64,000 nt of DNA. Origin: Chrysomallon squamiferum (Eukaryota; Mollusca; Gastropoda; Neomphalida; Peltospiridae). Under the pieces are notes generated by a model. The model had not been told where the DNA came from, made no database searches, and saw nothing but the letters and a program-made list of their open reading frames with translations. Where the stretch lies: positions 1,520,832 to 1,584,831 of the forward strand of contig CM022671.1 of the NCBI GenBank assembly GCA_012295275.1. Direction: 5' to 3'. Both the position numbers and the translations under genes were made by a program. Positions 11,456 to 24,270 of this stretch are shown here, piece after piece (positions within the stretch are counted from its first letter, which is position 1; the number at the start of each line of letters is the position of its first letter).

Positions 11456-11769
11456 TGTTTTCCGTACAGTGTGTTCATGTGTTTACTTTTGTATCGCATC
11501 AGTGACGACATTCAGTCGATATTTTCAGTGTAGTAAAACACGTCTGAAATGCGTTACAAACTGAATTAATCACTATTTGTTTAACCCATTTCATCATATT
11601 TTAATGTTAACTTTACTGGCAGTCAGTCGTGAATTATTTAAATAAAAATAACGGGTATGGGAAGAAAAAAAACCAAAGAGATTCTTTAGTCAATTTTTCA
11701 AATTGCAGTTTTGTTGATGTATCTGCGCCTTTTCCCATACGCAGTGACATCTATTCAGTCACCTTTGAT

Positions 11770-11875
11770 TAAAACCAGTCGCGGTGCAGTGGCTAGAATT
11801 GGAAATACTCCAATGAATATAAAACACAGGATTGATACCTAAAATAAACACACCTATAAATAAGCACTGTAGTCA
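11770..11875 (+). mobile_element. tRNA-derived SINE-like fragment
   Basis: GCGGTGCAGTGGCTAGAATTGG has an A-box-like TGGCTAGAATTGG. About 30 nt later GGATTGATACC (11829-11839) resembles a B box (GGTTCGANNCC). The spacing suits a tRNA-derived SINE head. The 3' end and target duplication were not identified. Confidence 0.45.
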
Positions 11876-12192
11876 GAGATGTCGACAAGAGAAATATAAT
11901 GAACCAAAAAGTAAAGGTGTTAAATACTTTATTTTTGACGAAAGTTTTATTCATGCCTTAAGTAAAGGAAAGGAATGCTCACTTAATACTTGTGTTAATT
12001 AAGTGATAATTTGTTAATTAAATAATGATGTATGTGGAATAAATATATTAATTTAGTGATAATGTGTGGGAAAATATTCTGATCATGTTATATTGTAATA
12101 ATTTAATCTTCGGTGGAGAGAAATCATTTTCTGGTTAACCTTTTATACTGTTTGTAGTTTTTGGAAGAGAACAAAGTAAAAGTTTACAAAGA

Positions 12193-12194
<2 letters not shown>

Positions 12195-12287
<93 letters not shown>
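12195..12287. repeat. (GA)n microsatellite
   Basis: About 46 uninterrupted AG units. Confidence 0.97.
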
Positions 12288-12289
<2 letters not shown>

Positions 12290-12357
12290 CTTACTGCAAT
12301 GGCATTATATAAATCTTCCTCTTAAGTTTTAAATGTTTGTACATAACAGTGTATATT

Positions 12358-12365
<8 letters not shown>

Positions 12366-12402
<37 letters not shown>
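12366..12402. repeat. (GT)n microsatellite
   Basis: About 18 GT units preceded by ATAT. Confidence 0.95.
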
Positions 12403-12404
<2 letters not shown>

Positions 12405-12559
12405 TTGTGTGTGACTTCCCAAATAGAAACTGTTTTATATATTATAATTATTATCAAGCTCTGTACTTGTTTCAGTTTAAATGTATACATATATACTTAT
12501 GTTCTATACTGTATAAATAACCACATACATACATACACACCCACAGTGTTATTTACGAT

Positions 12560-12795
12560 ATTGCGAGAAAGTAACAGCGACTTATAACAGTTTATCAACA
12601 TTGACTGATAATAACGACTGTTACGGATGTAAAATCAACAGATCAATCTGAACACAAGATACACTGATTGCTTTCCGTTCACGCACGCAGTTAACACCTA
12701 TCAACGGATAATCACAGGGATTAAGCGGATTACGCTGACAAGAGGCGGGTTTAACAGTTTATGACATGTAAGGTGTTAGTGACAGTAACTAGATT
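12560..12795. promoter_or_regulatory. Non-repetitive island with clustered Otx-type sites
   Basis: Within 30 bp it holds GGATAATC (12705-12712), GGGATTAAGC (12718-12727) and CGGATTACG (12726-12734), all K50-homeodomain (Otx/Gsc) core-like. Enhancer role is inferred. Confidence 0.3.
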
Positions 12796-12897
12796 ATGCA
12801 AAAATATCACAACATAATGATTGCTATTGAGTGTAAGTGTTGAGTATAACTATGTGTGCTTGTTGTTGTGTGTGATTATATATTTCTTTAGCTTAGT

Positions 12898-12900
12898 TTG

Positions 12901-12956
<56 letters not shown>

Positions 12957-13053
12957 TACATACATACATACATACATCCATCCATACATACATACATACA
13001 TACATACATACATACATACATACATACATACATACATACATACATACATACAT

Positions 13054-13090
<37 letters not shown>

Positions 13091-13135
13091 TAAATACATA
13101 CATATATACATACATACAAAAATACAAACATACAT
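12898..13135. repeat. (ACAT)n and (CA)n compound microsatellite
   Basis: Long CATA tetranucleotide array interrupted by CA runs at about 12916-12951 and 13071-13090. It creates His/Thr/Tyr frames on one strand and Cys/Val/Tyr frames on the other, none of them genes. Confidence 0.97.
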
Positions 13136-13829
13136 TCATAGATGTATGTATGCATATATATATACTCACACATGTATGTATGTATGTCTGTATATGCGTG
13201 CTTGTGTATGTCTACATGCAAGCATTGATTAAGCAGTTTATTTAACAGCGTTGTTTTATTTATTTATTTTCTTCCTTGTCATTCACACGCTTATCTGTTT
13301 TGTAATACAATACCTGTCAGTAATTAATACCTGTAATTAATTACTCAGGTAAAACACATATTATATCAGTTACTAAATAAATAGTCTTAATTACGCTTCT
13401 AAAATGTGTTTTTTGACAGTTATCGGATTTGGTTTAATAAATAATTAAACATTTCTTTTGTTTTGTTTAGAAGTCCACGGAGTTTACTTTTATTTTTTTA
13501 TTGTCTTATTTTTTATTTCATTTATTTATTTTGGTTTTTGGTTTGTTTAATTTCTGTTTATGTTTTGTTGGTCTTTGCCACGTATTATATTAATTAGTGT
13601 ATAGTCATTGTTAGTATAAATATTATGCACAGCATAAATAAATTATTATTTTATTTTTGTTAATAATAATAATGCAACATTTGTAAGTAAATAAATAATA
13701 TTAATTATTTCTAACTTCAAATTTTGTTTAATGTTTGTTCTGGGTTTTATTCTTTTTCTTTTTCTTTTTCTTTTTCTTTTCTTTTGTTCATCCAGTTAAA
13801 CTAATTAATCCTCGAACTAAATCAACTCA

Positions 13830-14045
13830 AAGTAAATTATCACTGTATCAGCTTCAACAATCCCATCATGCAGCGCGATACGAGTCTCGAGCCGGAATAA
13901 TGTTATCTTAATCGGAATAAGATTTAGTCGTATTATCGCTAGATAAACTGACGTATCCTAGCCGCCCATTCATGTACTCAACAAACAATCAATCGCAAAT
14001 AAAAGCCTTATTTCTATTGGCTAATCTTAATCACGTCACCGTTGG
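13830..14045. promoter_or_regulatory. Candidate regulatory island
   Basis: Non-repetitive, with paired GGAATAATG / CGGAATAAG strings, GATA-like TTATCT, an inverted CCAAT (ATTGG, 14016-14020) and CACGTCACC (14032-14040). Bounded by T-rich and A-run tracts. Confidence 0.3.
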
Positions 14046-14059
14046 TTACCCTTTTGTGT

Positions 14060-14092
<33 letters not shown>

Positions 14093-14109
14093 AAAGAAAA
14101 AAGAACGAC

Positions 14110-14690
14110 GATAGAAGGGAAAAATACAGCCCGCTGTACTTTCACACAGAAATTCATTGCGCGTGTTAAGCGTCCTGCTAGGCTCGACACTACGTCTTTG
14201 AGTCGCGCGCGGAGCAATCGCGTCCACACAAACAACTCGACTCGACGACAATCGCCGCAGATTACGCGAGAACGTAACAGGAGCAGACAAGCAAGTGGGA
14301 GCAGTTATTAATGTGTCAAGCCTATTAGGATGTTACGCCAAACCCTGACACCAAACCCCAACCCCTTCTCTTATTAACAGAGCCTGGGAACAAAAGCCAA
14401 ACCGGGCCTCGTTCTGAATAAGCTGCGACTGACATTTTCGCTTCTTGTTGGCCGGGCGCTACCCCGCTGGTTCCAAAGTGTGAACTGAATCAAAAGAGTT
14501 TTTTTTTTTTTTTTTTTTACTAATTCTTTCTGGTTTTTTTGTGTGGATATCCCACCCGGGGGATCGGAGATACAGAGTTCTTGTGAAGAACACCTTTCGG
14601 TGGTTGTTTCGAAAACAAAACATGTCATTTAGTGCCGTTCTTTAGCCCCTACGTGAGGTGTCAGAATTACCGCATTACGTAATAATACTT
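14110..14690. promoter_or_regulatory. GC-balanced, CpG-containing non-coding island
   Basis: Follows a 31-base A run at 14062-14093. Several short overlapping open frames occur, but none resembles a known protein and none is flanked by good splice sites, so I treat the block as non-coding and possibly regulatory. Confidence 0.25.
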
Positions 14691-14903
14691 ACGAGAAATG
14701 TATAAATATGTTTAGTCATTTTCATTGTACACCGATCGATCGTTTCTGTGTGTGTGTGTGTCTAATACTGTTCTTTTATCATAACACTTATGTGTCACAC
14801 CAGTAGATTTAAATTTAATTACAGTTATTACTATTATTATTATTATTATTATTATTATTGTTAATATTATTATTGTGAATCAGCCGTAAAACTGATAATT
14901 TTA

Positions 14904-15124
<221 letters not shown>

Positions 15125-15185
15125 TTTATTATTTTGGGTATAATTATATGTTTGTATGTATATAAGTTTGAATGTTTATGAACGT

Positions 15186-15396
15186 ACATATAGATATTTC
15201 CTTATGTTCATCACACAATAGATAGGTGTGTTTTTCTATTCACGCGTGACTGTTTAACTAGTAAATCTGAATAATTATCATTGATCGTATGTATGCGCTG
15301 TTCATTCGACCATCAATTGTCAGCCCATTTACTGAGAACACTTAACACTTTTACAAGTATTAACTGTCATACGTACACATAGTACAGTACAGTTCT
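15186..15396. repeat. Local segmental duplication, copy 1
   Basis: About 210 bp, roughly 95% identical by eye to 15632-15841. It follows a CT array and a TTGGGTAT string, as does copy 2. Confidence 0.85.
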
Positions 15397-15435
15397 GACT
15401 GGGACTAACATTTGAATCGCTATGAAACTGGGTGA

Positions 15436-15439
<4 letters not shown>

Positions 15440-15534
<95 letters not shown>
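15440..15534. repeat. (CT)n microsatellite between the duplicated segments
   Basis: CT units ending in CTAT tetramers, then TTGGGTAT, as seen after the array at 14909-15124. Confidence 0.95.
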
Positions 15535-15631
15535 TGGGTATGAGTTTTACGTATGAAAGTATGTTTGTGATACAATGTGAGTCATTTTTATATTCGCCTA
15601 AATCTGTCATATTATTTTACATTTATTAAAT

Positions 15632-15841
15632 ACATATAGATATTTTCTTATGTTCATCACACAATAGATAGGTGTGTTTTTCTATTCACGCGTGACTGTT
15701 TAACTAGTAAATCTGTATAATTATCATTGATCGTATGTATGCGCTGTTCATTCGACCATCAGTTGTCAGCCCATTTACTGAGTACACTGACACTTTTACA
15801 AGTATTAACTGTCATACGTACACATATTACAGTACAATTCT
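15632..15841. repeat. Local segmental duplication, copy 2
   Basis: Matches copy 1 at an offset of about 446 bp with around eight differences. The duplicated unit apparently includes the CT array, since a third array follows at 15964. Confidence 0.85.
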
Positions 15842-15960
15842 CTTGAGAAAATCGTGATCAGAAACCCGCATCCACCAGCTGGGATTAGTAGTAACATCTG
15901 AACGCCAAGATACACTGTTTTCTTCTTACCTTCACTTGATACATATTTGAAACTATATAA

Positions 15961-15963
<3 letters not shown>

Positions 15964-16037
<74 letters not shown>

Positions 16038-16130
16038 CTCTCTATCTCTCAATCTTTGACTTTCAGTCTCTCTCTCAATCTCTCTCTGTCTCTCTCTCAG
16101 TCTCTCTCTCAATCTCTTTCTCTCTCTCTA
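15964..16130. repeat. (CT)n microsatellite, interrupted
   Basis: A pure CT run to about 16034, then CT units broken by CAAT and CTGT. Confidence 0.95.
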
Positions 16131-16191
16131 ATAAAAACATTTGTCGAAAAAAAAAAAATAATAATAATAATAAAAAAGCAAAAACAAATAG

Positions 16192-16222
<31 letters not shown>

Positions 16223-16264
16223 GAATATTAATATTAACAATGGTCAAATGATTTAATTTCATTT

Positions 16265-16900
16265 TCCATCTCGTCAACTCTGTGTTTTTCTGTTCTGTGT
16301 TACAGAGGATGTTTTATTTGTTTTATCGACTTCACGTCGCCCGTTCTGCACGTGTGTGCGGCGCGGGGCGGGGTCCCGTGGTTTGCGTGTCGTACTGCTG
16401 TATACTTGGCCGGCAGCCTGCTTGTTGCGACACGGAACAATCAAAGGCCTGGGTGAAAGTGGTAGGGGAATAATTAGGTTTTTGTCGCCGCACTGTGCAG
16501 ATATTTCTCGCGAACGACCTGCAAGATTTGGCATCAAAAATTCCTGACAATAAATCAAAGCCTTTTGATCGCTGCTTGAAGAACAATGTTTCACGCAAAG
16601 CACGGCAATTGGCCACAGTGGATGTTGGGATTTTAAGAAGAAGTTGCACGAAATTCGATACTCCATCAAAACGTTTTTCTTTTGAAGCTTTGTGTTCGCG
16701 ACTGGTTGTTTCGCTGTTTGACTGTTCTCTCAATTACTGACGCAGATGAAATTATCTGCATAAGAGCGAAATACAAAATTCTTTCAAAAAATGCCAATTT
16801 ACCTCGGAGAGAACCAATCAGGAATTGTGGTGCTAAAAATCACACGCTTCGCAGCATCGTTTTCGTGTCCATCTGACCGAAATACATTTATACGACGAAT
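16265..16900. promoter_or_regulatory. GC-balanced non-coding island
   Basis: Contains the GC-richest short stretch of its neighbourhood (16350-16385). Several overlapping frames up to 133 residues occur on both strands with no recognisable domain and no repeat bias. I regard it as non-coding, though an undetected exon is possible. Confidence 0.25.
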
Positions 16901-16945
16901 TCTCGTGTAAACTGAGTAATATCACATCTTAATTATTTCATAGAA

Positions 16946-17034
16946 TTTTTTTTTTTTTTTTTTTTTTTTTAAAAATACTCACTGATTTGAAAAATTTCTT
17001 CATCGTCAACATACCTACAGGATGTTTCATATGA

Positions 17035-17071
<37 letters not shown>

Positions 17072-17072
17072 T
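16946..17072. repeat. T run and (CA)n microsatellite
   Basis: A 24-base T run at 16946-16970 and about sixteen CA units at 17037-17070. The sequence from 17080 to 17820 is AT-rich and unique with no recognisable feature. Confidence 0.9.
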
Positions 17073-18777
17073 ACACATACAAACATATACATAGAAATAT
17101 ATAGAGAAAGACAGACTGATAGACGTATAGACTAACAAATGGGTATCATATAAACTAATGTAATAATAATTATATCAAAAAACAAACATGATGTAACTGA
17201 TGGGCATAATTATGTACAAGCTTCTATTAAGAAAACTAAATTAAAAATTTTATTACAAAATTCTTGTAGTAGAAAAACAAATATCGAAAACGTATTTAAT
17301 AAAATAAAATTTCTGTTTTCAGGAACAAAAGTCCAATAGCAATCATTAAAAATTACTGACGTACTCATTCTGATTTCTGTTTCTTTTTCTTCAACGACAA
17401 CGATAAGCAATAAAGACAAATGAATATTTAAAACCACTTTTTGAACGTAGTCTTTTCCAAACAAAGCCACAGCACCATATCGTCGCTTTGATATATTTTT
17501 ATACGTTTATGGGCAGGCGATACGGCAGCGTTCAATAAAAGAGAATTTCAATTGAAGCATTTCGCCATTATTGTACGTCTTTATTACCAATAATTGTTGA
17601 TCTTCGCTTTAGCTGCGGTACTACTAATTTTTCAGTCTTCCGTTAAATGTTTCGGATTGTGATTTTTGCTAATACCTTTCTTTTCCGAATCGATGCGGGG
17701 ACAAAGACAGGGGCTTGGTCCCGCACAATCAGAATATCCCAGCGTTTGTTTCCTCTGATTGTATATTAACCGTAAATGTTTACATACCTAACAGATGGTT
17801 TTTCGATAAAGGACAATCCACATAAAAGTGAGTTTGTTTTTGCATCCGAGCTGCTCTTGTAATTGGTTTTACGACAGCCATAAAGGGGTCTATACACTGC
17901 TCTGTATAAACACCAAGTCGCCAGTTGCCGGTTCATTGAACAAAATTTTGCGATTTAATTTAAATTCGTGTATCGTTTTCGTTCCTAGTATCGATCCAAA
18001 TTTTTTATTATTATATATTTTTTTTTTTTTTGTATCGGATTTGACGGTCAAGTTCGACAATGGCAGAAATGATGAGAAAAGATCAACCAGTACCGTCTCT
18101 TGTTTTCACACCAACGTAGCAAATGTGCATCAAAGGTGTATTTATTTATTTTTTTCACAAATTCTGGAATTGCTTTTAACCGGAACGCACCCGAATGACA
18201 TCCAAATACAGCACTAAACCTGACATTTTTTTTTTTTTTTTTTTTTCTCTGTAATAATAAACCTTATTCTCTAGGGTGCATGGTTTTTCCAACTGAGTTC
18301 TCTCGTAGAGTTTGCTCATATACACTGATTTTTGTTTTGTGTCAACCTAATTTAGACAACCATTGACATGTATAATGAGGACTGATGTTGTGAAACACAT
18401 CGCTGTCAGAACTGGGTTGAAGCACAAAGCGCTATTTTCACCGTGTAAGGCAAATACAACGACAGGTTTTCATAAACAGATAAAAGATATTGGTTTACCC
18501 TGCAACCAGGATCCATTAACAGAAATTTACAAAACTGTCGGATCTTATAATGACTGTTTAAAAAGGTCGAGTAACTGTTTTTTCGAAAACCCGAAGTTTT
18601 GTTATTAATTTGTTTGACAAGTAATATTAAATTTGTATGAAAAACGTCCATGTGAAAATGTGTGATAAAGTTTTGTTTTCAGAATTATGATGTTTATTAA
18701 AAGTAAATAGCAAGTTTGATAATTATGATGTGTAACGAATCCAGACGATACAGTACAATAAGATACGACAAGACTGA

Positions 18778-18778
<1 letters not shown>

Positions 18779-18823
<45 letters not shown>
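18779..18823. repeat. (AAT)n microsatellite
   Basis: About fifteen AAT units, followed by CAT and CA/TA tracts to about 18925. The preceding 17830-18770 is unique AT-rich sequence with nothing recognisable. Confidence 0.95.
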
Positions 18824-18827
<4 letters not shown>

Positions 18828-18876
18828 TATCATCATCATCACCGTCACTGCTATTGTTTTACACACACACAACTAT

Positions 18877-18909
<33 letters not shown>

Positions 18910-18979
18910 ACACACACACACACATATAAGAAGAAGAAGAAAATAATTCTATAAAGAGACTAAGAGATTAAAAAAAACG

Positions 18980-19340
18980 ATTACGTTCAAGAATTAACTG
19001 GACTTCTCGAGTTATCGATGTGTGAAAATATACTTGATCCCGCCTTATTATTTATTAACTAATTAATCGATAATTATCGCTATTGCTTTTGCTCAACCAT
19101 TAATTAAAATGTAACGCTACAAGCTTATAAAGAACTGTTATGAAAGCGGCGAGGTCGTTAATCTGTCGTCTGCTTTGAATCATCACCTGAAATCCGATAG
19201 CGCGAGATCGCACGCGCCGCTGTGAAACATTACTTAATTGTTTTTCGCGGACAATCGGCGAAATCTCGCGGCTTCGAGAGGTTGCGCGCGAGACGTTAGA
19301 TTAATACGCCAGCGACCTTCTCGACTCAATCTGTTATCTG
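18980..19340. promoter_or_regulatory. Candidate regulatory island rich in homeodomain-like sites
   Basis: TTAACTAATTAATCGATAAT (19054-19073) and CCATTAATTAAAA (19097-19109) lie beside CpG-rich sequence at 19140-19320. Overlapping TAATTA/ATCGAT motifs and lack of repeats suggest an enhancer, without proof. Confidence 0.35.
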
Positions 19341-19850
19341 TCTTTAAGGGTTAATGGTGGAGATAGCTTAATCGCATCAAATCATTCAACGCTTCAGTTT
19401 TAACTTGATTCTCCCAAGTCGTAAATCTTTTTTTATTTTTAAAACTTTTTCTTCGTTTTTCAATTGGAAGCCGTCGAAACGGCTCTGTGACTGTTCTCCC
19501 AAGAGACAGCCATTTTTTTTTTTTTTTTCCTTTTTGACCCCCCCCCATCTTCCGATCAGACGTTAAGTGGTTCAGTATGGCCGAGTTCATTTTTAAATCG
19601 TGTCAAATCCCTGTTAACAAATTTTCCTTTCAGTCCACACATTGAATTAATTACATGAAATTAATTTTTCTCCGATAAACATCAGATATAACATAGCGAG
19701 TGCATCGTTGGCTGACAATGAACGAAGGATGCCAAATGGCCCTGTTGGAAAGATTAGTATATAAATATCTGCGAATTCCAAAAGGATTAGAGAGGAAACT
19801 CGTTTATCTCATGGGAATGGGACATGTTAAATTCGAACTGAATTTATTTT
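19340..19850. other. Unique non-coding stretch
   Basis: Moderately AT-rich with a T run and C9 run at 19515-19550. The minus-strand 79-residue frame here is Lys-rich and looks fortuitous. Confidence 0.3.
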
Positions 19851-20439
19851 TATACAATTACACCCAAAAAATCTGAGAAATAAAGAAAAGATGAATGAAT
19901 GAATGGATGAAGAAAAATTTAAATAAATAAATAAACACAAATAACAAAGTCATGTTCAGTTAATCAGTTAATCGATAAAAATAATTATGATAAATAATTT
20001 AGATATATTTTAAAATTATAAAGTATTTAAAATAAAAAATGACAGAAAGTAAAATTATTATCACCATCATCAACATTATCATCATGATCATTAATATTAT
20101 CGTAAATGTTATTTAATAACAACAACAACAACAACAGCAATAACAGTAATGATAATAACCCAACATATATAACAAAATAACATCTGTGAATTAAGTCGAA
20201 TAGATTACTTAATACAGCGTGTGTTTTAAAATACTCCACATCACTGTCAAGATGTCAGTATCATTATTGCATTTATATTACTAAAGTCAACTCATTTTAT
20301 GAAATCAAAATGGTTAAAAACAGCTGACCATGCCTTTTAAATATGCCATATTATACTTTGAAAAAGGCATAAAACAAAATTTACGACTGCTGCCGTAAAA
20401 CATATGAATGCTATTTTCTAAAGAACTGATCCTTTTAGC

Positions 20440-21010
20440 GGTTTGAAATCGTTCATTTGTAGTAGTATGACAAAACCCATTAACTTTCTGAGCGTAAAAA
20501 GAAGGGAGACTCGATGGAAAGTAGTGTTTGTTCGTTTATCTGTTACTGCTTCGTATCACCTGTGTTTAACTTTGACGAGACGCAGAGACAGAGAGAGAGC
20601 TGTCGTCGAGTCCAGTCCCCCATCCCAGCACGCCCCCCCATCCCAGCAGCACGCCCCCCACCCCAGCCCGCCCCGAGGCATCGGAGAAAACGACGTACGA
20701 GTTCGTCGCTTCACTGCCCTTGAATGGGAACTCTTTAGCGCAGGTGTGAATAAAAAAACTTCATTCAGTTGTCTTCAGTCGTGTCTACACGCTGGCGGAG
20801 AATGGCTTTTTTCTTCTTCTGTTGTTGTTATTATTCTGTAGATGGACGAAAATGACAAGCGAAGTAAACTCCAGGAGTAAATAACCCGTCATCTTTCAGA
20901 ACGGTTCACTCGAGAATTTAATTAGCAACGAGCGGATTGTTGGTAGTTTTTTTTACAATCCTCTAAACACGAATGTGCCCCTCCCTAAGCCAATTCACGA
21001 TTCAGCATTT
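20440..21010. promoter_or_regulatory. GC-balanced island containing a C-run cluster
   Basis: Unique sequence with CpGs. The embedded C-run tract is listed separately. Short overlapping frames of 132 and 69 residues are driven by the Pro/Ser/His-coding repeat and show no domain. Confidence 0.25.
20617..20675 (-). other. Potential G-quadruplex (minus) / i-motif (plus) site
   Basis: Eight runs of three to seven C occur in 59 bp, arranged as imperfect copies of CCCCCATCCCAGCACGCC. On the minus strand this gives more than four G-runs with short loops. It is conspicuous in an AT-rich setting. Confidence 0.6.
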
Positions 21011-21544
21011 TGCCAGCTAACGCAAACAGACGCATACAAAAACGGAAAAAGAAACAGACTATTTAAAATACTCATACAAATAATAACTGTATAAACATTT
21101 TAAATGCGTCCCGGCCTTTTCTTTAAATGAAACACTTTCTGTTGAAATCTGTAAATGATTTGTTTGAGATTTCCTACGTCTGACTGCTCTTGTGTGAGTT
21201 TCAAAAAGACAGACGAATGCGTTTTTTTTTGTTTGCTTGTATTTGTATTTTTCACTTTATTACTTCAGGGTCGCTGAATTCTTTTTTGTATAAAATGTGT
21301 GTTGTGTATTAATGTTAATAAATTCATAAATGTTCTTCTGTTAAAATCGCGGGTTTGTTTAAATACTTAACACGATTAGACGTAAACCTGCGTCTTTCAG
21401 TGGGCGACTGTGAAATATTTTATTTTATTTTTTTAATATCCTTTTAATTTGTATTGAAATTGTGTAAATGGATCTGCCATAAGTCTAACTCTCCTTCTCT
21501 CACTCTCTCATTCAATCTATCTTTGTCTGATTCAAAATAATAAT

Positions 21545-22165
21545 AATTTAATAGTAGTCTAATAATAATAATAATAATAATAATAATAGTAATAATAATA
21601 ATAATAGTAATAATAATAATCATCATTACCATAATGCATTAATAATAACATGAAAACAAAATGATTATTTAAATATTATTTGTTATTTCGTCCATAAAAA
21701 AACCCCACATAATTACCTTGATGTTCAGAAATTATTTTATTAGGAATTATTACTGTCATTGTTGCTGTTATTGTTATTATTATTACGTGTTATTTTGTTA
21801 TTTATCTTCTTTTCTTTTTCTTTCTTATTTCTTCTTTCTTAATTAATTAATTAATTAATTTATTATTTATTTATTTAGTGAGTTAATTTATTTTTGTTTT
21901 AAGGAAATATACTCATATTTTTATTTTTTTACCTTTATCTGTGTAATTTATCGCTATTTCTGTTTCTCAGTTTATTATTTCTTTTAGCTTGTCTGCTTGC
22001 TGTGACTCTCTATATATTTATCTGTCTAGGAAATAAAAACAAATGCAACAAATAATAATAATAATAACAATAATAACAATAATAATAATAATAACAACAA
22101 CAACAACAACAATAATAACATAATAACAATAACAATAATAATAACAATAATAATAACTACAATAA
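21545..22165. repeat. Scattered trinucleotide and TTAA simple repeats
   Basis: AAT array at 21560-21622, ATT at 21770-21785, TTAA units at 21839-21860, and AAT/AAC mixtures at 22051-22165. Nothing coding between them. Confidence 0.85.
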
Positions 22166-22551
22166 CAATAATTTTAAAATACTATCATTAGACGCACTCT
22201 GATACTTTTCTCATTTTTCTTGTTTTTTCAGCGACCACGTAGTACAGCACACCTGCAAATCACTGAATGGACGACACACCCATTGTTTTCACCCCCTTCT
22301 GACTCTCCCTCCCTCCACTAACCCCCCAAAAAAACACCCATTGAGACATCACAGCAGTTCCAAATGTCACTTATTGATACAAAAATTACATGAGCGAGTG
22401 AGCAAACGTTTGCACTACAATTACGGCAATGTAGGTAACAACAGGTGACCAGAAAACAAGCAGCCAGGTAGAACATCGTAAACGACTCATCTATCCCCGG
22501 GTAACAAGCAGTCACATTTTCACACTTGTAGTTTTCTAGAAAGAATGAAGA

Positions 22552-22554
<3 letters not shown>

Positions 22555-22591
<37 letters not shown>

Positions 22592-22645
22592 CTTGTTGTT
22601 GTTAAAGTATGTGTAAAAGAAGGAGAAGAAGAAGAAGAAGAAGAA
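22555..22645. repeat. A run and (GAA)n tract
   Basis: An A run of over 30 bases at 22555-22589 and AAG units at 22619-22645. The nearby 22190-22550 sequence is unique and non-coding. Confidence 0.9.
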
Positions 22646-22742
22646 ATGCGATTGATGAAGATATCTTTCAAAATAAAGGATTCAACTTACAGTGTAATTG
22701 TGATACAGTTTGGCAACGAATGCCTTGATTAAAAGTTATAGA

Positions 22743-22747
22743 CTCTC

Positions 22748-22838
<91 letters not shown>
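22743..22838. repeat. (CT)n microsatellite
   Basis: About 45 CT units, ending CTTGTATCTG. Confidence 0.97.
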
Positions 22839-22841
<3 letters not shown>

Positions 22842-23309
22842 ATCTGTAGCTTTTTGAAACGATAAACAAAGATTTATCGTAAAAATTATTTATTTTAAAA
22901 TCGATCGCTTAATATTTTTCTAGAGTTCTTCATTTATCTTACACCAAATTTTATTGTACTGATAACAAAGATGATACAATAATAATTATTATTTTCTGTA
23001 TGTTATTTGTAATTCCTAACACATTGTAAACCTTTTTACATTTAGCATATCTAATACGTATTATCTAAAATTATATTAGACATAAGTATTATGAATTAGC
23101 TATTACAGTTACTTTTTTAGAATGAGCCATCATACTCTTTAAGAAATTAATATTTTATCATTAAAAATATAAAAAAGAAAAAATATTCTAATTTATTTCA
23201 GTGCTGAAATATACATGTTGTGAGAAAAAAAAAATAATTCAGTAAAATTAAATTGATAAAAATTAATAATAAAACGTATCTCTCTATTTTTATTTTTGTT
23301 TTGTTCTTT

Positions 23310-23433
23310 GTTTGTTTGTTTGTTTGTTTGTTTATTAATTAATTAATTAATTTTATTTTTATTTTATTTTATTTTTAATTAACTTTTTTATGTACCTGAA
23401 ATAATAAATAGTATTTACATAATTTGTTTTCTG

Positions 23434-23491
<58 letters not shown>

Positions 23492-23512
23492 TTGTTGTTG
23501 TTGTTGTTGTTT
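23310..23512. repeat. GTTT, TTAA, ATT and GTT simple repeats
   Basis: GTTT tetramers at 23310-23332, TTAA units to 23352, about 18 ATT units at 23437-23491, then GTT units. The flanks 22860-23300 and 23520-24180 are AT-rich with no feature. Confidence 0.93.
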
Positions 23513-24194
23513 TATTTGTTTTTTGTTTTGTTAATCGTACAATAATAATAATGAAAACAAAATCTATGATGTTAATAATAATAATAACAACAACATATAA
23601 CATTAAGGAAAAGAAAAAAGAATGAGAAACAAAACGATGACGAAGGAAGAGAAGACATCAAAGGACCGTGTTAACCGTGCTTAGTTCTCCAGCTCATCTG
23701 AGCCACGTAAAATGTCAAAAGTTTCATTGCTTAAAATTAAAAACAGAATCGATAACCTTTGTATTCTGTCTGCAGACTTTAATTTTAAATCTCACAGATT
23801 CACGATTTCTTGATTTTGTAGGTTATAGATTTTATTTTATTATTATTATGTTTTTTCTGTACCTATAAATGTACGCTAGAAAATGAAGAAACTGTTTACA
23901 CTAATAATTGTATATTTGTATACGTCTGTGAATATTTGTGTAGGTGTTTGTAATTATAAATGTGATTACAAATGTATATGTATATAAGATATTATTATAA
24001 TATCCTTGCAAAATAATATCAAAAAAAATATAAAATATTCAAACACTAATAAATAAATAAATAAGTAAATAATTAAACAAATAAATAAAATAAAATAACT
24101 TAAACTAAATAAAGAAACATACAAACAAAGTCAAAAAATAATAGTAAAATAATAGGGTTCCTATAATTATGGCAATGATATTATTGATATTACT

Positions 24195-24270
24195 CTTCTT
24201 TTTCTTCTTCTTCTTCTTCTTCTTATTGTTGTTGTTGTTGTTTTTGTTGTTGCTGTTGCTGCTGCTATTG
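24195..24270. repeat. (CTT)n and (GTT/GCT)n tract
   Basis: CTT units at 24198-24224 pass into GTT and GCT units. Confidence 0.9.

Noticed and set aside
12821-13245. Several open frames of 80-124 residues on both strands
   Set aside because: They are read straight from ACAT/CA microsatellites (His-Thr-Tyr-Ile or Cys-Val-Tyr-Met), so they are artefacts.
16274-16740. Overlapping 131-133-residue frames in a balanced island
   Set aside because: Open frames on both strands at once, no domain, typical of GC-balanced non-coding DNA.
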